DNA from: Lysobacterales bacterium 66-474
GTDB lineage: Bacteria; Pseudomonadota; Gammaproteobacteria; Xanthomonadales; Rhodanobacteraceae
Assembly (NCBI GenBank): GCA_001899805.1
Contig: MKWP01000002.1
Location: forward strand, 62,001-126,000
DNA: 64,000 nucleotides
Reading direction: 5' to 3'
Under the pieces are notes generated by a model. That model did not search any database and was not told the origin of the DNA. It was given only the letters and a program-made list of their open reading frames with translations. Positions 8,023 to 16,850 of this stretch are shown piece by piece (position 1 is the stretch's first letter; each line of letters starts with the position of its first letter). Position numbers and translations under genes: made by a program.

Positions 8023-8823
8023 ATGTCGCACGGACCGCAGGGAATAGTCTGCCTCACCGAAGAGCCCACCGAAGTCCTGTATGCGCTCGGCGAGCAGGAT
8101 CGCATCGTCGGCATCAGCGGTTTCACCGTGCGCCCGCCGCGCGCGAGGAAGGAGAAGCCGAAGGTCTCGGCATTCACCAGCGCGAAGATCGACAAGATCC
8201 TCGCGTTGCAGCCGGATATGGCCATCGGGTTCTCCGACATCCAGGCCGACATCGCACGGGAGCTGATCAAGGCCGGGGTCGAGGTCTGGATCAGCAACCA
8301 CCGTTCGGTCGAAGGCATCGTTGCCTACGTGCGCAGGCTCGGCGCGTTGGTGGGTGCCGTCGACAAGGCGGAAAGCTACGCGCGTGAACTCGAAGCCCAC
8401 GTGGAATCCGTGCGCGTGCGTGCCGCCGCACTGCCGCGCCGTCCACGCGTGTATTTCGAGGAATGGGACGAGCCGCCGATCACCGGCATCCGCTGGGTGG
8501 CGGAATTGGTCCGCATCGCCGGCGGCGAGGACGTGTTTCCGGAACTGGCCAACGAATCGCTGGCGAAAAACCGCATCCTCGCCGATCCCGCGGAAGTGGT
8601 ACGGCGCGCGCCCGACATCATCATGGCGTCGTGGTGCGGCAAGAAATTCCGGCCGGAAAACGTGGTTGCGCGTCCCGGCTGGGATGCGATTCCCGCGGTC
8701 CGCGACGGCGAGCTGCACGAGATCAGGTCGCCGATCATCCTGCAGCCGGGGCCCGCCGCGCTCACCGACGGACTCGACGCGCTGCATGCGGTGATCGCGC
8801 GCTGGGCACGCCGCCAGCGCTGA
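8023..8823 (+). CDS. Cobalamin-binding-like protein, BtuF/periplasmic-binding fold, without signal peptide
   Basis: This 266-residue protein has the Peripla_BP_2 (BtuF/FepB) fold: RIVCL-type start (GIVCLTEEPTEVLYALGEQD), GISGFTVRPP, then PDMAIGFSDIQADIARELIK and WVAELVRIAGGEDVFP. Proteins of this type bind cobalamin or siderophores. No signal peptide or lipobox is present at ATG 8023 or at any nearby start, so it should stay in the cytoplasm. No permease or ATPase is encoded nearby, so it is not part of a classical ABC importer here. The ligand is not readable from sequence. Confidence 0.75.
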   Translation: MSHGPQGIVCLTEEPTEVLYALGEQDRIVGISGFTVRPPRARKEKPKVSAFTSAKIDKILALQPDMAIGFSDIQADIARELIKAGVEVWISNHRSVEGIVAYVRRLGALVGAVDKAESYARELEAHVESVRVRAAALPRRPRVYFEEWDEPPITGIRWVAELVRIAGGEDVFPELANESLAKNRILADPAEVVRRAPDIIMASWCGKKFRPENVVARPGWDAIPAVRDGELHEIRSPIILQPGPAALTDGLDALHAVIARWARRQR

Positions 8824-8884
8824 CGACGCCTCCATCTTTTCCGCGTGAAGTTGCGCGGCAAGCCAGTGCGAAGCGCTTTCGTTT

Positions 8885-8987
8885 GGTTTCGCTCGCCTAC
8901 TCGCCACATCCCTGTGGCTCGCCCTTCGGGCCGCCTTCGGCGTTCAAACCGGCAATCCTGCCGGTTTAGTCAGCGGCGAGCGAAACC
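8885..8987. terminator. Nested inverted repeats / bidirectional terminator between convergent genes
   Basis: A perfect 13-bp inverted repeat (GGTTTCGCTCGCC at 8885-8897, its complement at 8975-8987) encloses a second hairpin, AAACCGGCA/TGCCGGTTT at 8946-8967, and a GCCCTTCGGGC-type stem. The inner hairpin is flanked by A/T runs and suits termination from both sides. The element sits between two convergent genes. Confidence 0.6.
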
Positions 8988-8993
8988 GATTGC

Positions 8994-9563
8994 CTAGATG
9001 GTGTGCCCGACGTTCGTCAACCACGCCACGACGACCGTCTGGATCAGCAGGATCACCAGGATCGCCAGCACCGGCGACAGGTCGAAACCGCCGACCAGCG
9101 GCAGGATCCTGCGGAACGGCTTCAGCACGGGGCCCACGATCTTGCCGAGCAGCGGCACCAACGGGTTGCGCGCATCGACGTTGACGTAACTGAGCAGCGC
9201 CCACACGAAAATCATGATCAGGTACATGATCATGAAGAAATTGAGGAGATCGGCGACGCCCAGCACCAGCGTGCCGAGGTTCGACGCCCAGAAATCCGGC
9301 ACGGTGAAACGCAGCAGGAAGTTCTTGATGACTTCCAGCAGCCACGCGATCAGCAGGGCCGCGATATTGATGCGCCGCCAGGTCGGGATCACGCGCCGGA
9401 TCGGCGTCAGCACCGGGTTGGTGGCGCGGTACAGGAATTGGCAGATGGGATTGTAGAAATCCGCGCGTACCGCTTCGGCCAGCAGGCGGAACACGAACAG
9501 CGCGACCGCGCAACCGAACACGAACTGGATCAGCAGCGACAGGGCGTTGGCGAGGTACATCAT
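8994..9563 (-). CDS. yggT: YggT family integral membrane protein
   Basis: This 189-residue protein has two copies of the YggT domain, each with paired hydrophobic helices: ALSLLIQFVFGCAVALFVFR and NFFMIMYLIMIFVWALLSYV. Each is followed by the signature NPVLTPIRRVIP and GPVLKPFRRILP. YggT proteins are inner membrane proteins linked to osmotic or cation stress and to cell shape or division in some species; the molecular role is not settled. Its start overlaps the stop of proC by 4 nt, which reproduces the common proC-yggT pairing. Confidence 0.92.
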   Translation of the reverse strand: MMYLANALSLLIQFVFGCAVALFVFRLLAEAVRADFYNPICQFLYRATNPVLTPIRRVIPTWRRINIAALLIAWLLEVIKNFLLRFTVPDFWASNLGTLVLGVADLLNFFMIMYLIMIFVWALLSYVNVDARNPLVPLLGKIVGPVLKPFRRILPLVGGFDLSPVLAILVILLIQTVVVAWLTNVGHTI

Positions 9564-10417
9564 CGCGCGTGATCCAGTTCGGCCGACATTTCGGCGCCGC
9601 GGTGCTCCGCCGCGGCCAGCGCGCGCCCGACCAGTGCCGCGAATCCGCCTTGCTCGAACACGTCGAGCGCCGCGGCGGTGGTGCCGTGCGGCGAGGTGAC
9701 GCGCTTGCGCAGTTCCGCGGCGGTTTCGTCGCTGTCGGCCAGCATGTGCCCGGCGCCGAGGCAGGTTTGCGTCGCCAGCGCGCGCGCGGTGGCGCGCGGC
9801 AAGCCCAGCTCCACCGCCGCGTCTTCCATCGCCTCGACCAGCAGGAAGAAATACGCCGGGCCGGAACCGGACAAGGCGGTCACCGTGTCCATTTGCGCTT
9901 CGTCATCGATCCAGCGCACGATCCCGGCCGCGTCGAGCAGGCGCGTGGCCAGGGCGCGCTGGGCGTCGTCGACGTGGCGGTTGGCGCACAGGCCACTCGC
10001 GCCCGCGCCAACCAGCGCCGGCGTATTGGGCATGCAGCGGACGATGGCATGGTCGGCGCCCAGCAAGCGTTCCAGTTGCGCGATGCGGACGCCGGCGGCG
10101 ATCGAGACCACCAGCGTGTGCGCGCCGCGCAACGGCCCGGCCAGGCTTTCGCAAACCTGCCGCATCACCTGGGGTTTCACCGCCAACAGCACGCAGTCCG
10201 CGCCGGCAACGGCTTCGGCATTGTCGCTGAAAGTCGGGACGGCGAACTCGCGGGCCAGCGCTTCGCGGGCTTCCGCGCGTGGCTCGGCGACCGTGATCGA
10301 GGCGGGCGGAACGCCGCGCGCCAGTTGGGCGCCGATCAGGCTGCGCGCCATGTTGCCGCCGCCGATGAAGGCGATGCGGGCGTGTGCCGGGGTGGCCGGT
10401 TCGGACTTCGCGGACAT
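9560..10417 (-). CDS. proC: Pyrroline-5-carboxylate reductase
   Basis: This enzyme reduces pyrroline-5-carboxylate to proline with NAD(P)H, the last step of proline synthesis. The 285-residue protein has the Rossmann motif IAFIGGGNMARSLIGA, VLLAVKPQVM, RCMPNTPALVGAG and the C-terminal dimerisation signature ALSGSGPAYFFLLVEAMEDA with TCLGAGHML and RVTSPHGTTAAAL. The start at 10417 was chosen because it lies closest before the Rossmann strand; an in-frame start 12 codons upstream exists. It is 68 nt downstream of mdtC on the same strand and overlaps yggT. Confidence 0.94.
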   Translation of the reverse strand: MSAKSEPATPAHARIAFIGGGNMARSLIGAQLARGVPPASITVAEPRAEAREALAREFAVPTFSDNAEAVAGADCVLLAVKPQVMRQVCESLAGPLRGAHTLVVSIAAGVRIAQLERLLGADHAIVRCMPNTPALVGAGASGLCANRHVDDAQRALATRLLDAAGIVRWIDDEAQMDTVTALSGSGPAYFFLLVEAMEDAAVELGLPRATARALATQTCLGAGHMLADSDETAAELRKRVTSPHGTTAAALDVFEQGGFAALVGRALAAAEHRGAEMSAELDHAR

Positions 10418-10485
10418 GGATGTGGATGTGGCAACGATGGCGCCAAGCATAACAAGCCGTGCCCCGCGCGCGTTGGCGGACCGCT

Positions 10486-13400
10486 TCAGGCGTTGCCCAG
10501 CGCGGCCTTGCGCTTGAGTGCGCGTTGCGCCTTGCGTTCCTTGCGACGGCGCGCCCAGGTGGCGAACACCAGGTAGATCGCGGGTGTCGAGAGCAGGGTC
10601 AGGCTTTGCGAGAAGATCAGGCCGCCCAGCATCGCGATGCCGAGCGGACGGCGCAGGTCCGCCCCCGTGCCGATGCCGATCACCAGGGGCACCGACGCCA
10701 GGATCGCAACCATGGTGGTCATCATGATCGGCCGGAAGCGCACGAGGCAGGCCTCGCGCACCGCGTCCAGCGGCGTCCGGCCCTCGCGTTCGGCCACCAG
10801 CGCGAAGTCGATCATCATGATCGCGTTCTTTTTCACCAGGCCGATCAGCAGGATCAGGGCCATGATCGCGACGATCGACAGCGGGGTATTGGTGACCAGC
10901 AGCGCGAGCAGCGCGCCCACCCCCGCGGCAGGCAAGGTCGAGAGAATGGTCACCGGGTGGATCAGGTTCTCGTACAGCATCCCGAGCACCAGGTACACCG
11001 CCACGATCGCGCCGACCAGCAGCAACGGCATCATCGCCATCTGTTGCTCGAATCGCCGGAAGAAATCGCCGAGTCCGAGCTTGATGTCGCCGGGCATGCG
11101 CATGTCGGAGATGGTTTGGTTGATCTGCTTGGTGGCCTCGCCCATGCTGATGCCGGGCGCCAGATTGAACGACAGCGACATGCTGGTCATCTGGTTGATG
11201 TGTTCGATCTGGCTGGGCGCGATGGAGGCCTGCTGGTGCGCGATCGCGCTGATGGGAATCATCTGGCCGTTCGACGAACGCACCCGGATCGAATTGAGCG
11301 CGGCCGGTGAAGCGGTCTGCGCGGGCAGTGCGGTCAGCACCACCTGGTAATTGTTGGTCTCGGAATAGATCGTCGAGATCTGGCGCTGCCCGAAAGCGTT
11401 GTAGAGCGCATCGTCGACCGCCGCCATCGACACGCCGAGGCTCGCGGCCTTGGCGCGGTCGACCACCATGTTCTGCAGCAGCGATCCCTTGTCGAGGTCG
11501 GTGCCGACATCGCGGAAAATCGGGTTCTTCTGGAGTTGAGCCTGCAGTTTCGGGAGCCACTCCTCCAATTCCGCGGCGTCGTTGGCCTGCAGGTTCACGC
11601 TGTATTGGCCGCCCTGGCTGGTGCCGCCGCCGCCCCCGCCGAGATCCTGCAAGGGGCGGAAGCGGACGTCGAGATCGGGATAGCGCGAAACCTTGGCCGA
11701 CAGCCTTGCCGCCACCTCCTGCGTCGAATCCTTGCGACCGTGCCCCAGCGGTTTCAACTGGACGCTGAACCAGCCGCTGGGACCGCGCCAGCTGGTGCCG
11801 ATGGAAGCGCCCACGTACTCGACCGCCGGATCCGCGCGCAGCATCGTCACGAGGTTGCTGGTGCGCGCTTCGAGGTCGGGGAACGACATGGTGACCCCGC
11901 CGCTGGCGCGTCCCCAGATCAGGCCGGTGTCCTGCGGCGGGAAGTCGGTGCCCGGGATCTTGGTGAAAAGGAAAATCGTCAGGCCCAGCAACAGGAGGGG
12001 CGACCAGGCCATCAGCCTGGGATGCTTGTGCAGCGTCCAGTCCAGCGTCGTCGTGTACACCTTCAACATGCCCGCGTGGAATGCGTCGAGCATCCGCGAA
12101 AGCCTCGAGGGGGTGCCTTCGTCCGCGGCATGGTGGCGCAGGAAGCGCCCGCACAGCGCCGGCGTCAGGGTCAGCGACACCAGCATCGACACGAAGATCG
12201 CCGCGATCAGGGTGACCGTGAATTCGCGGAACCACATGCCGATGAAGGCCGGCGCGAACAGGATGGGCATGAAAACCGCGATCAGCGAGGCCGTGATCGC
12301 GACGATGGTGAAGCCGATCTCCCTTGCGCCCAGCAGCGCAGCCTCGAGCCGCGACTTGCCCTCGTCGAGATGGCGGGTGATGTTCTCGATCACCACGATG
12401 GCGTCGTCCACCACGAAGGTCAGCGCGATCACCAGCGCCAGCAGCGACAGGTTGTCCAGCGTGTAATCCATCGCGTACATCACGATGAAGGCGCCGCACA
12501 GCGACAACGGCACCGCCGCGGACGCGATCAACGTCGGCGCGAGGCGGCGCAGGAACACCGCCATCGTCAGGATCACCATGGCGAGGCTGATCAGCAGCGT
12601 GATCTGCACGTCGTTGACCGAATCGCGGATGGTGGACGTTTCGTCGAAATAGGGCGTCAGTTGCGTGCCCGGCGGCAGCAGGTTGCGCAGGCCCGGCAAT
12701 TCCTCCTTCACGCCGTTCACCGTGGCGATCACGTTGGCGTCGGGACGCTTGAACACCTGCAACTGGATCGAGCGCTTGCCGTTGAAGTAGGCGGCCTGGA
12801 ACTTGTCCTCGGCACCCTCGTAGACGTTGGCGATGTCGCGCAGGTACACCGGCGTGCCCTCGTGGGTCGCGACGACCAGGTCGGCGAACTCCTGCGCACT
12901 GTGCAACTGGTCGTTGGCGACGATCGCGGTTTCGGTCCTGCCGTCGCTGAGGAAACCCTGGGGTGAGGTCACGTTGGCCGCGGTGATCGCGTTGCGGATG
13001 TCGTTGCTGGAAAGTCCGAGTGCATCGAGTTTGCGCAGGTCCACGTCCACCCGCACGCCCGGTTGCGCGCTGCCCGAGACGTCCACCGAGGCCACGCCCG
13101 GCAACTGGCTGAGGCGTGGCGAGAGCAGGGTGTTGGCGGCGTCGAACAGGTCGGACATCGGCTGGGTGTCCGAAGTCAGTGCCAGCGAGATCACCGGGTC
13201 GTCGTTGGGGTTGGCCTTGTGCCATTGCGGCATCGCGAGGCCCGATGGCAGGTCCGGCACCGCGGCATTGATCGCGGCATCGACCTGCTGAGCGGCCGAG
13301 TCGATGTTCACGTCGGAGTCGAAAAACAGCAGCACGAACGCGCTGCCGTCGGAACTGCGCGAGCGCATCATGTCGATGCCGGGGATCTGGCCGAGGTGGC

Positions 13401-13605
13401 GCTCGAGCGGTGCGGCCACCGTCGCCGCCATGGTGCTGGCGCTGGCGCCGGCCTGGCCGGCCGACACCCAGATCGCGGGGAACGACACTTGCGGCAGCGC
13501 GCTGATGCCGAGCAGGGTGTAACACAACACACCGATCGCCAGCACGCCTGCCGCCAGCAACGAGGTGCCGATCGGGCGCCTGATGAAGGGCGCGGAGATG
13601 TTCAT
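10486..13605 (-). CDS. mdtC: RND multidrug efflux permease, MdtC-like
   Basis: This 1039-residue permease has the RND topology of 12 helices and two large periplasmic loops. It begins MNISAPFIRRPIGTSLLAAG, has the proton-relay aspartates in VVDDAIVVIENITRHLDEGK and the Lys in LIGLVKKNAIMMIDFAL. A Gly-rich stretch (LGGGGGGTSQGG) in the second loop is unusual but short. It lies 7 nt downstream of the mdtB-like gene, so the two probably form a heteromultimeric MdtB2C pump. ATG 13605 is used because it is the canonical RND N-terminus; a longer frame upstream would add 13 residues inside the preceding gene. Confidence 0.88.
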   Translation of the reverse strand: MNISAPFIRRPIGTSLLAAGVLAIGVLCYTLLGISALPQVSFPAIWVSAGQAGASASTMAATVAAPLERHLGQIPGIDMMRSRSSDGSAFVLLFFDSDVNIDSAAQQVDAAINAAVPDLPSGLAMPQWHKANPNDDPVISLALTSDTQPMSDLFDAANTLLSPRLSQLPGVASVDVSGSAQPGVRVDVDLRKLDALGLSSNDIRNAITAANVTSPQGFLSDGRTETAIVANDQLHSAQEFADLVVATHEGTPVYLRDIANVYEGAEDKFQAAYFNGKRSIQLQVFKRPDANVIATVNGVKEELPGLRNLLPPGTQLTPYFDETSTIRDSVNDVQITLLISLAMVILTMAVFLRRLAPTLIASAAVPLSLCGAFIVMYAMDYTLDNLSLLALVIALTFVVDDAIVVIENITRHLDEGKSRLEAALLGAREIGFTIVAITASLIAVFMPILFAPAFIGMWFREFTVTLIAAIFVSMLVSLTLTPALCGRFLRHHAADEGTPSRLSRMLDAFHAGMLKVYTTTLDWTLHKHPRLMAWSPLLLLGLTIFLFTKIPGTDFPPQDTGLIWGRASGGVTMSFPDLEARTSNLVTMLRADPAVEYVGASIGTSWRGPSGWFSVQLKPLGHGRKDSTQEVAARLSAKVSRYPDLDVRFRPLQDLGGGGGGTSQGGQYSVNLQANDAAELEEWLPKLQAQLQKNPIFRDVGTDLDKGSLLQNMVVDRAKAASLGVSMAAVDDALYNAFGQRQISTIYSETNNYQVVLTALPAQTASPAALNSIRVRSSNGQMIPISAIAHQQASIAPSQIEHINQMTSMSLSFNLAPGISMGEATKQINQTISDMRMPGDIKLGLGDFFRRFEQQMAMMPLLLVGAIVAVYLVLGMLYENLIHPVTILSTLPAAGVGALLALLVTNTPLSIVAIMALILLIGLVKKNAIMMIDFALVAEREGRTPLDAVREACLVRFRPIMMTTMVAILASVPLVIGIGTGADLRRPLGIAMLGGLIFSQSLTLLSTPAIYLVFATWARRRKERKAQRALKRKAALGNA

Positions 13606-13612
13606 GCCAACC

Positions 13613-16600
13613 TCACTTCCCGCCTTCGGGAGCCAGCTCGGCACGCCGGCGCGCCACCCGTTCGTGCATCCAGTCCTGGAAACGTTCCATGTACAGGTAG
13701 ATCACCGGCGTCGTGTACAGGGTCACCAGTTGCGACAGCAGCAGGCCGCCCACGATGGAGATGCCCAGCGGGCGCCGCAATTCCGCGCCGATGCCGCTGC
13801 CGAGCGCCAGCGGCAACGCGCCGAACAAGGCCGCGAAAGTGGTCATCATGATCGGCCGGAAACGCAACAGGCAGGCGCGGTGGATCGCGTCGCGTGCGCT
13901 CATGCCACGGCGCCGCGCGGTGATCGCGAAGTCGATCATCATGATCGCGTTCTTCTTCACGATGCCGATCAGCAGCACGATGCCGACGATGCCGTCCACC
14001 GACAGCGGCATCCCGAACACGATCAACGCCAGCAGCGCGCCGACGCCGGCCGGCGGCAGTGTCGACAGGATCGTCAGCGGGTGGATGTAGCTTTCGTACA
14101 GCACGCCCAGCACGATGTAGATCACGATGATCGCGGCCAGCAGCAGCAGGGCTTCGTTGCCGAGCGAGGACGAGAACTCCGCGGCCTTGCCGATGAAGCC
14201 GGCGCGGATCTGCGGCGGCAGGTCCAGCGACGCCTCGGCGGCGTTGATGGCATCCACCGCCTGCGACAGCGAATAGCCGGGCGCCACGTTGAACGAAATG
14301 ATCACCGCCGGCAACTGGTTCTGGTGCGCGATCACCAGCGGCGCGTCGGTGACGGTGGCGGTGGCCAGGGTCGACAGCGGCACGGTGTTGCCGCCGCCGA
14401 TCGGGATGCCGGTGTTGGATTGCCCGATGCCGGTGGCGGTGGAGGAGTTGGCCGACTTGACCATGCCGAGGCTGGTGGCGTTGCTGCCGGTCAGCGCGCC
14501 GCTGGCGCCGTTCGAGCGCACCCTCAGCATGTTCATCAGGTCGGAGCGGTTGCGGAATTGCGGGGCGACTTCCAGCACCACGCGATACTGGTTCTGCTGG
14601 GTGAAGATGGTCGAGATCTGGCGCTGTCCGTAGGCGTCGTACAGGGTATCGTCGATGGTCTGCACCGGCACGCCGAGGCGGCTGGCGGCGGTGCGGTCGA
14701 TGTCGAGTTTCAGCGCGCGCCCGTTCATCGCGAGGTTGTCGGACACGTCGGCGAGTTCCGGCAGCTGCTTCACCGCCTGCACCATCCGGCTCGCGTATTT
14801 CGCGAGATCGGCGGCGTTGATCTCGGAAATCGCGTACTGGTATTCGGTGGGCGCCACGGTGGTGTCGAGGGTGATGTCCTGCACCGGCTTCAGGAACAGC
14901 TCCACGCCGGGAATGCCGGCGACGTCGTGTTGCAGGCTGGCCAGGACTGCATCGAGGCTGGCGCGCTCGCCGCGCGGCTTCAGCACGATGCTGACCTGGC
15001 CCTGGTTCAGGGTCGGGTTGATCGCGCCGGCGCCGATGAATGCGGCGACGCCCGCGACCGCCGGATTGCGGCGCAGCGCCGCGGTCACCGCCTGGGTGTT
15101 TTTCGCCATGGCCGGGAAGGCGATGTCGGCGTCGGCCTGCACCACGCCGGTGATGAGTCCGGTGTCCTGCTCGGGCAGCAGGTCTTTCGGGATCGCGATG
15201 TACAGCAGCACCGTCACCGCCACCGACGCGGCGGCCACCAGCATGGTGGTGCGGCGGTGTTCCAGCACCCAGTCCAGGCTCGATTCGTACCAGCCCAGCA
15301 TCTTGGCGTAGAAGCCGCGCCGGTTGTGCAGGGCTTCCTCGTCGCCGGTGGGCAATTCGCCAGGCTTCAGCAAGTATGCGCACATCATCGGCGTCAGTGT
15401 CAGCGACACGAACATCGAGATCGCGACCGCGATGGTCAGTACCCACGCGAATTCGTGGAACAGCCGCCCGGTCACGCCCGGCATCAGCAGCAGCGGCAGG
15501 AACACCGCGATCAGCGAAACCGTCAGCGACAACACCGTGAAGCCGATTTCGCGTGAGCCCGTTTCGGCCGCTTCGCGGCCCTCCTTGCCCTGCTCGAGGT
15601 AGCGCACGATGTTCTCGATCATCACGATCGCGTCGTCCACCACGAAACCTGTCGCCACGGTCAGCGCCATCAACGACAGGTTGTCCAGCGAGAATCCCGC
15701 GAACGCCATCACCGCGAAGGTGCCTGTCAGCGACAGCGGCACCGCCACCGCCGGGATCAGCGTGGCCCACAGGCGGCGCAGGAACATGAAGATCACCGCC
15801 ACCACCAGCGCGACCGCGATCAGCAGCGTCATCTGGACGTCGTGCACGGAAGCGCGGATGGTGACCGTGCGGTCGGCGAACACCGACAGGTGGATCCCGG
15901 TCGGCAACACCGCGCGCAGCTCCGGCAGGGTCTGCTCGATCTGGTCGACCGTCTTGATGATGTTGGCGCCGGGCTGGCGGCGGATGTCCAGCAACACCGC
16001 CGGCTTGCCGTTGGCCCACGCCGCAAGCTGGTCGTTCTCGACGCCCTCGACCACGTCGGCGACTTCGGACAGCCTCACCGGCGCGCCGTTCTTGTAGCTG
16101 ATGATGGTGTGGGCGTAGTCGGTCGCGCTCTGCAACTGGTCGTTGGTGCCGATCTCGTAGGTCTGCACCGCGCCGTTCAACGAACCCTTGGCGGCATTGA
16201 CGTTGGCCTGCGTGAGCGCGCTGCGCACGTCCTCCATGGTGAGGCCGAGGTTGGCGAGCTTGCCGGGATCGACCTGCACGCGCACTGCGGGACGCACGTT
16301 GCCGGCGATCGATACCAGGCCCACGCCCGGCACCTGCGCGAGGCGTTGCGCGAGGATCGAATCGGCGTAGTCGTTGACGTCGCGCAGCGGCAGGCTGTCG
16401 GAGGTCAGCGCCAGCGTCATGATCGGCGCATCGGCGGGATTGACGCGCTTGTAGACCGGCGGGTAGGGCAGGCTTCCCGGCAGGCGCGCGGTGCGCAACG
16501 CCGATTGCACGTCCTGCGAGGCGACGTCGAGGTTGCTGCTCATCGCGAATTGCAGGGTGATGGTCGACAACCCGGCGGCGCTGTTCGAGCTCATCATCGT

Positions 16601-16831
16601 CAGGCCGGAAATCTGCCCGAGCTGCTGTTCCAGCGGCGTGGTCACTAGGGTCGCGATGGTGCTGGCGCTGGCGCCCGGGTACTGGGTGGTGACCACGAGG
16701 CTGGGCGCCTCGATTTCCGGCAGCGCGGAAACCGGCAGCGCCTGGTAGCCGATGATGCCGAGCAGCAGTACCGCCGCCATCAACAGCGAGGTTGCGATCG
16801 GCCGGCGGATGAAAATGCTGGAGAAATTCAT
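13613..16831 (-). CDS. mdtB: RND multidrug efflux permease, MdtB-like
   Basis: This 1072-residue RND permease starts MNFSSIFIRRPIATSLLMAA and shows VVDDAIVMIENIVRYLEQGK in helix 4 and LIGIVKKNAIMMIDFAI in helix 10, the proton-relay residues. It is a full-length paralogue of the next gene. The order adaptor, MdtB, MdtC on one strand with 7-19 nt gaps is that of mdtABC operons. The second periplasmic loop carries a Ser/Gly/Asn-rich segment (residues ~780-815) longer than I would expect. A matching outer membrane channel is not in this operon; the one at 391-1833 belongs to another pump. Confidence 0.88.
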   Translation of the reverse strand: MNFSSIFIRRPIATSLLMAAVLLLGIIGYQALPVSALPEIEAPSLVVTTQYPGASASTIATLVTTPLEQQLGQISGLTMMSSNSAAGLSTITLQFAMSSNLDVASQDVQSALRTARLPGSLPYPPVYKRVNPADAPIMTLALTSDSLPLRDVNDYADSILAQRLAQVPGVGLVSIAGNVRPAVRVQVDPGKLANLGLTMEDVRSALTQANVNAAKGSLNGAVQTYEIGTNDQLQSATDYAHTIISYKNGAPVRLSEVADVVEGVENDQLAAWANGKPAVLLDIRRQPGANIIKTVDQIEQTLPELRAVLPTGIHLSVFADRTVTIRASVHDVQMTLLIAVALVVAVIFMFLRRLWATLIPAVAVPLSLTGTFAVMAFAGFSLDNLSLMALTVATGFVVDDAIVMIENIVRYLEQGKEGREAAETGSREIGFTVLSLTVSLIAVFLPLLLMPGVTGRLFHEFAWVLTIAVAISMFVSLTLTPMMCAYLLKPGELPTGDEEALHNRRGFYAKMLGWYESSLDWVLEHRRTTMLVAAASVAVTVLLYIAIPKDLLPEQDTGLITGVVQADADIAFPAMAKNTQAVTAALRRNPAVAGVAAFIGAGAINPTLNQGQVSIVLKPRGERASLDAVLASLQHDVAGIPGVELFLKPVQDITLDTTVAPTEYQYAISEINAADLAKYASRMVQAVKQLPELADVSDNLAMNGRALKLDIDRTAASRLGVPVQTIDDTLYDAYGQRQISTIFTQQNQYRVVLEVAPQFRNRSDLMNMLRVRSNGASGALTGSNATSLGMVKSANSSTATGIGQSNTGIPIGGGNTVPLSTLATATVTDAPLVIAHQNQLPAVIISFNVAPGYSLSQAVDAINAAEASLDLPPQIRAGFIGKAAEFSSSLGNEALLLLAAIIVIYIVLGVLYESYIHPLTILSTLPPAGVGALLALIVFGMPLSVDGIVGIVLLIGIVKKNAIMMIDFAITARRRGMSARDAIHRACLLRFRPIMMTTFAALFGALPLALGSGIGAELRRPLGISIVGGLLLSQLVTLYTTPVIYLYMERFQDWMHERVARRRAELAPEGGK

Positions 16832-16850
16832 GGGCGGGGCCGGTTGCTCG

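Noticed and set aside
9560..13525. A 1321-codon minus-strand open frame that includes proC and runs back through most of mdtC
   Set aside because: The upstream part is a shadow of mdtC in another frame, rich in Arg, Gly and His without domain motifs. Only the final 285 codons form the real protein, ProC.
13565..15556. A 663-codon plus-strand frame opposite mdtB
   Set aside because: It is an antisense frame rich in His, Gln and Arg, typical of high-GC shadow frames, without any recognisable motif or ribosome binding site.
13602..16019. An 805-codon minus-strand frame overlapping mdtB
   Set aside because: It is the shifted reading of mdtB and has low-complexity composition. The mdtB frame has all RND motifs.
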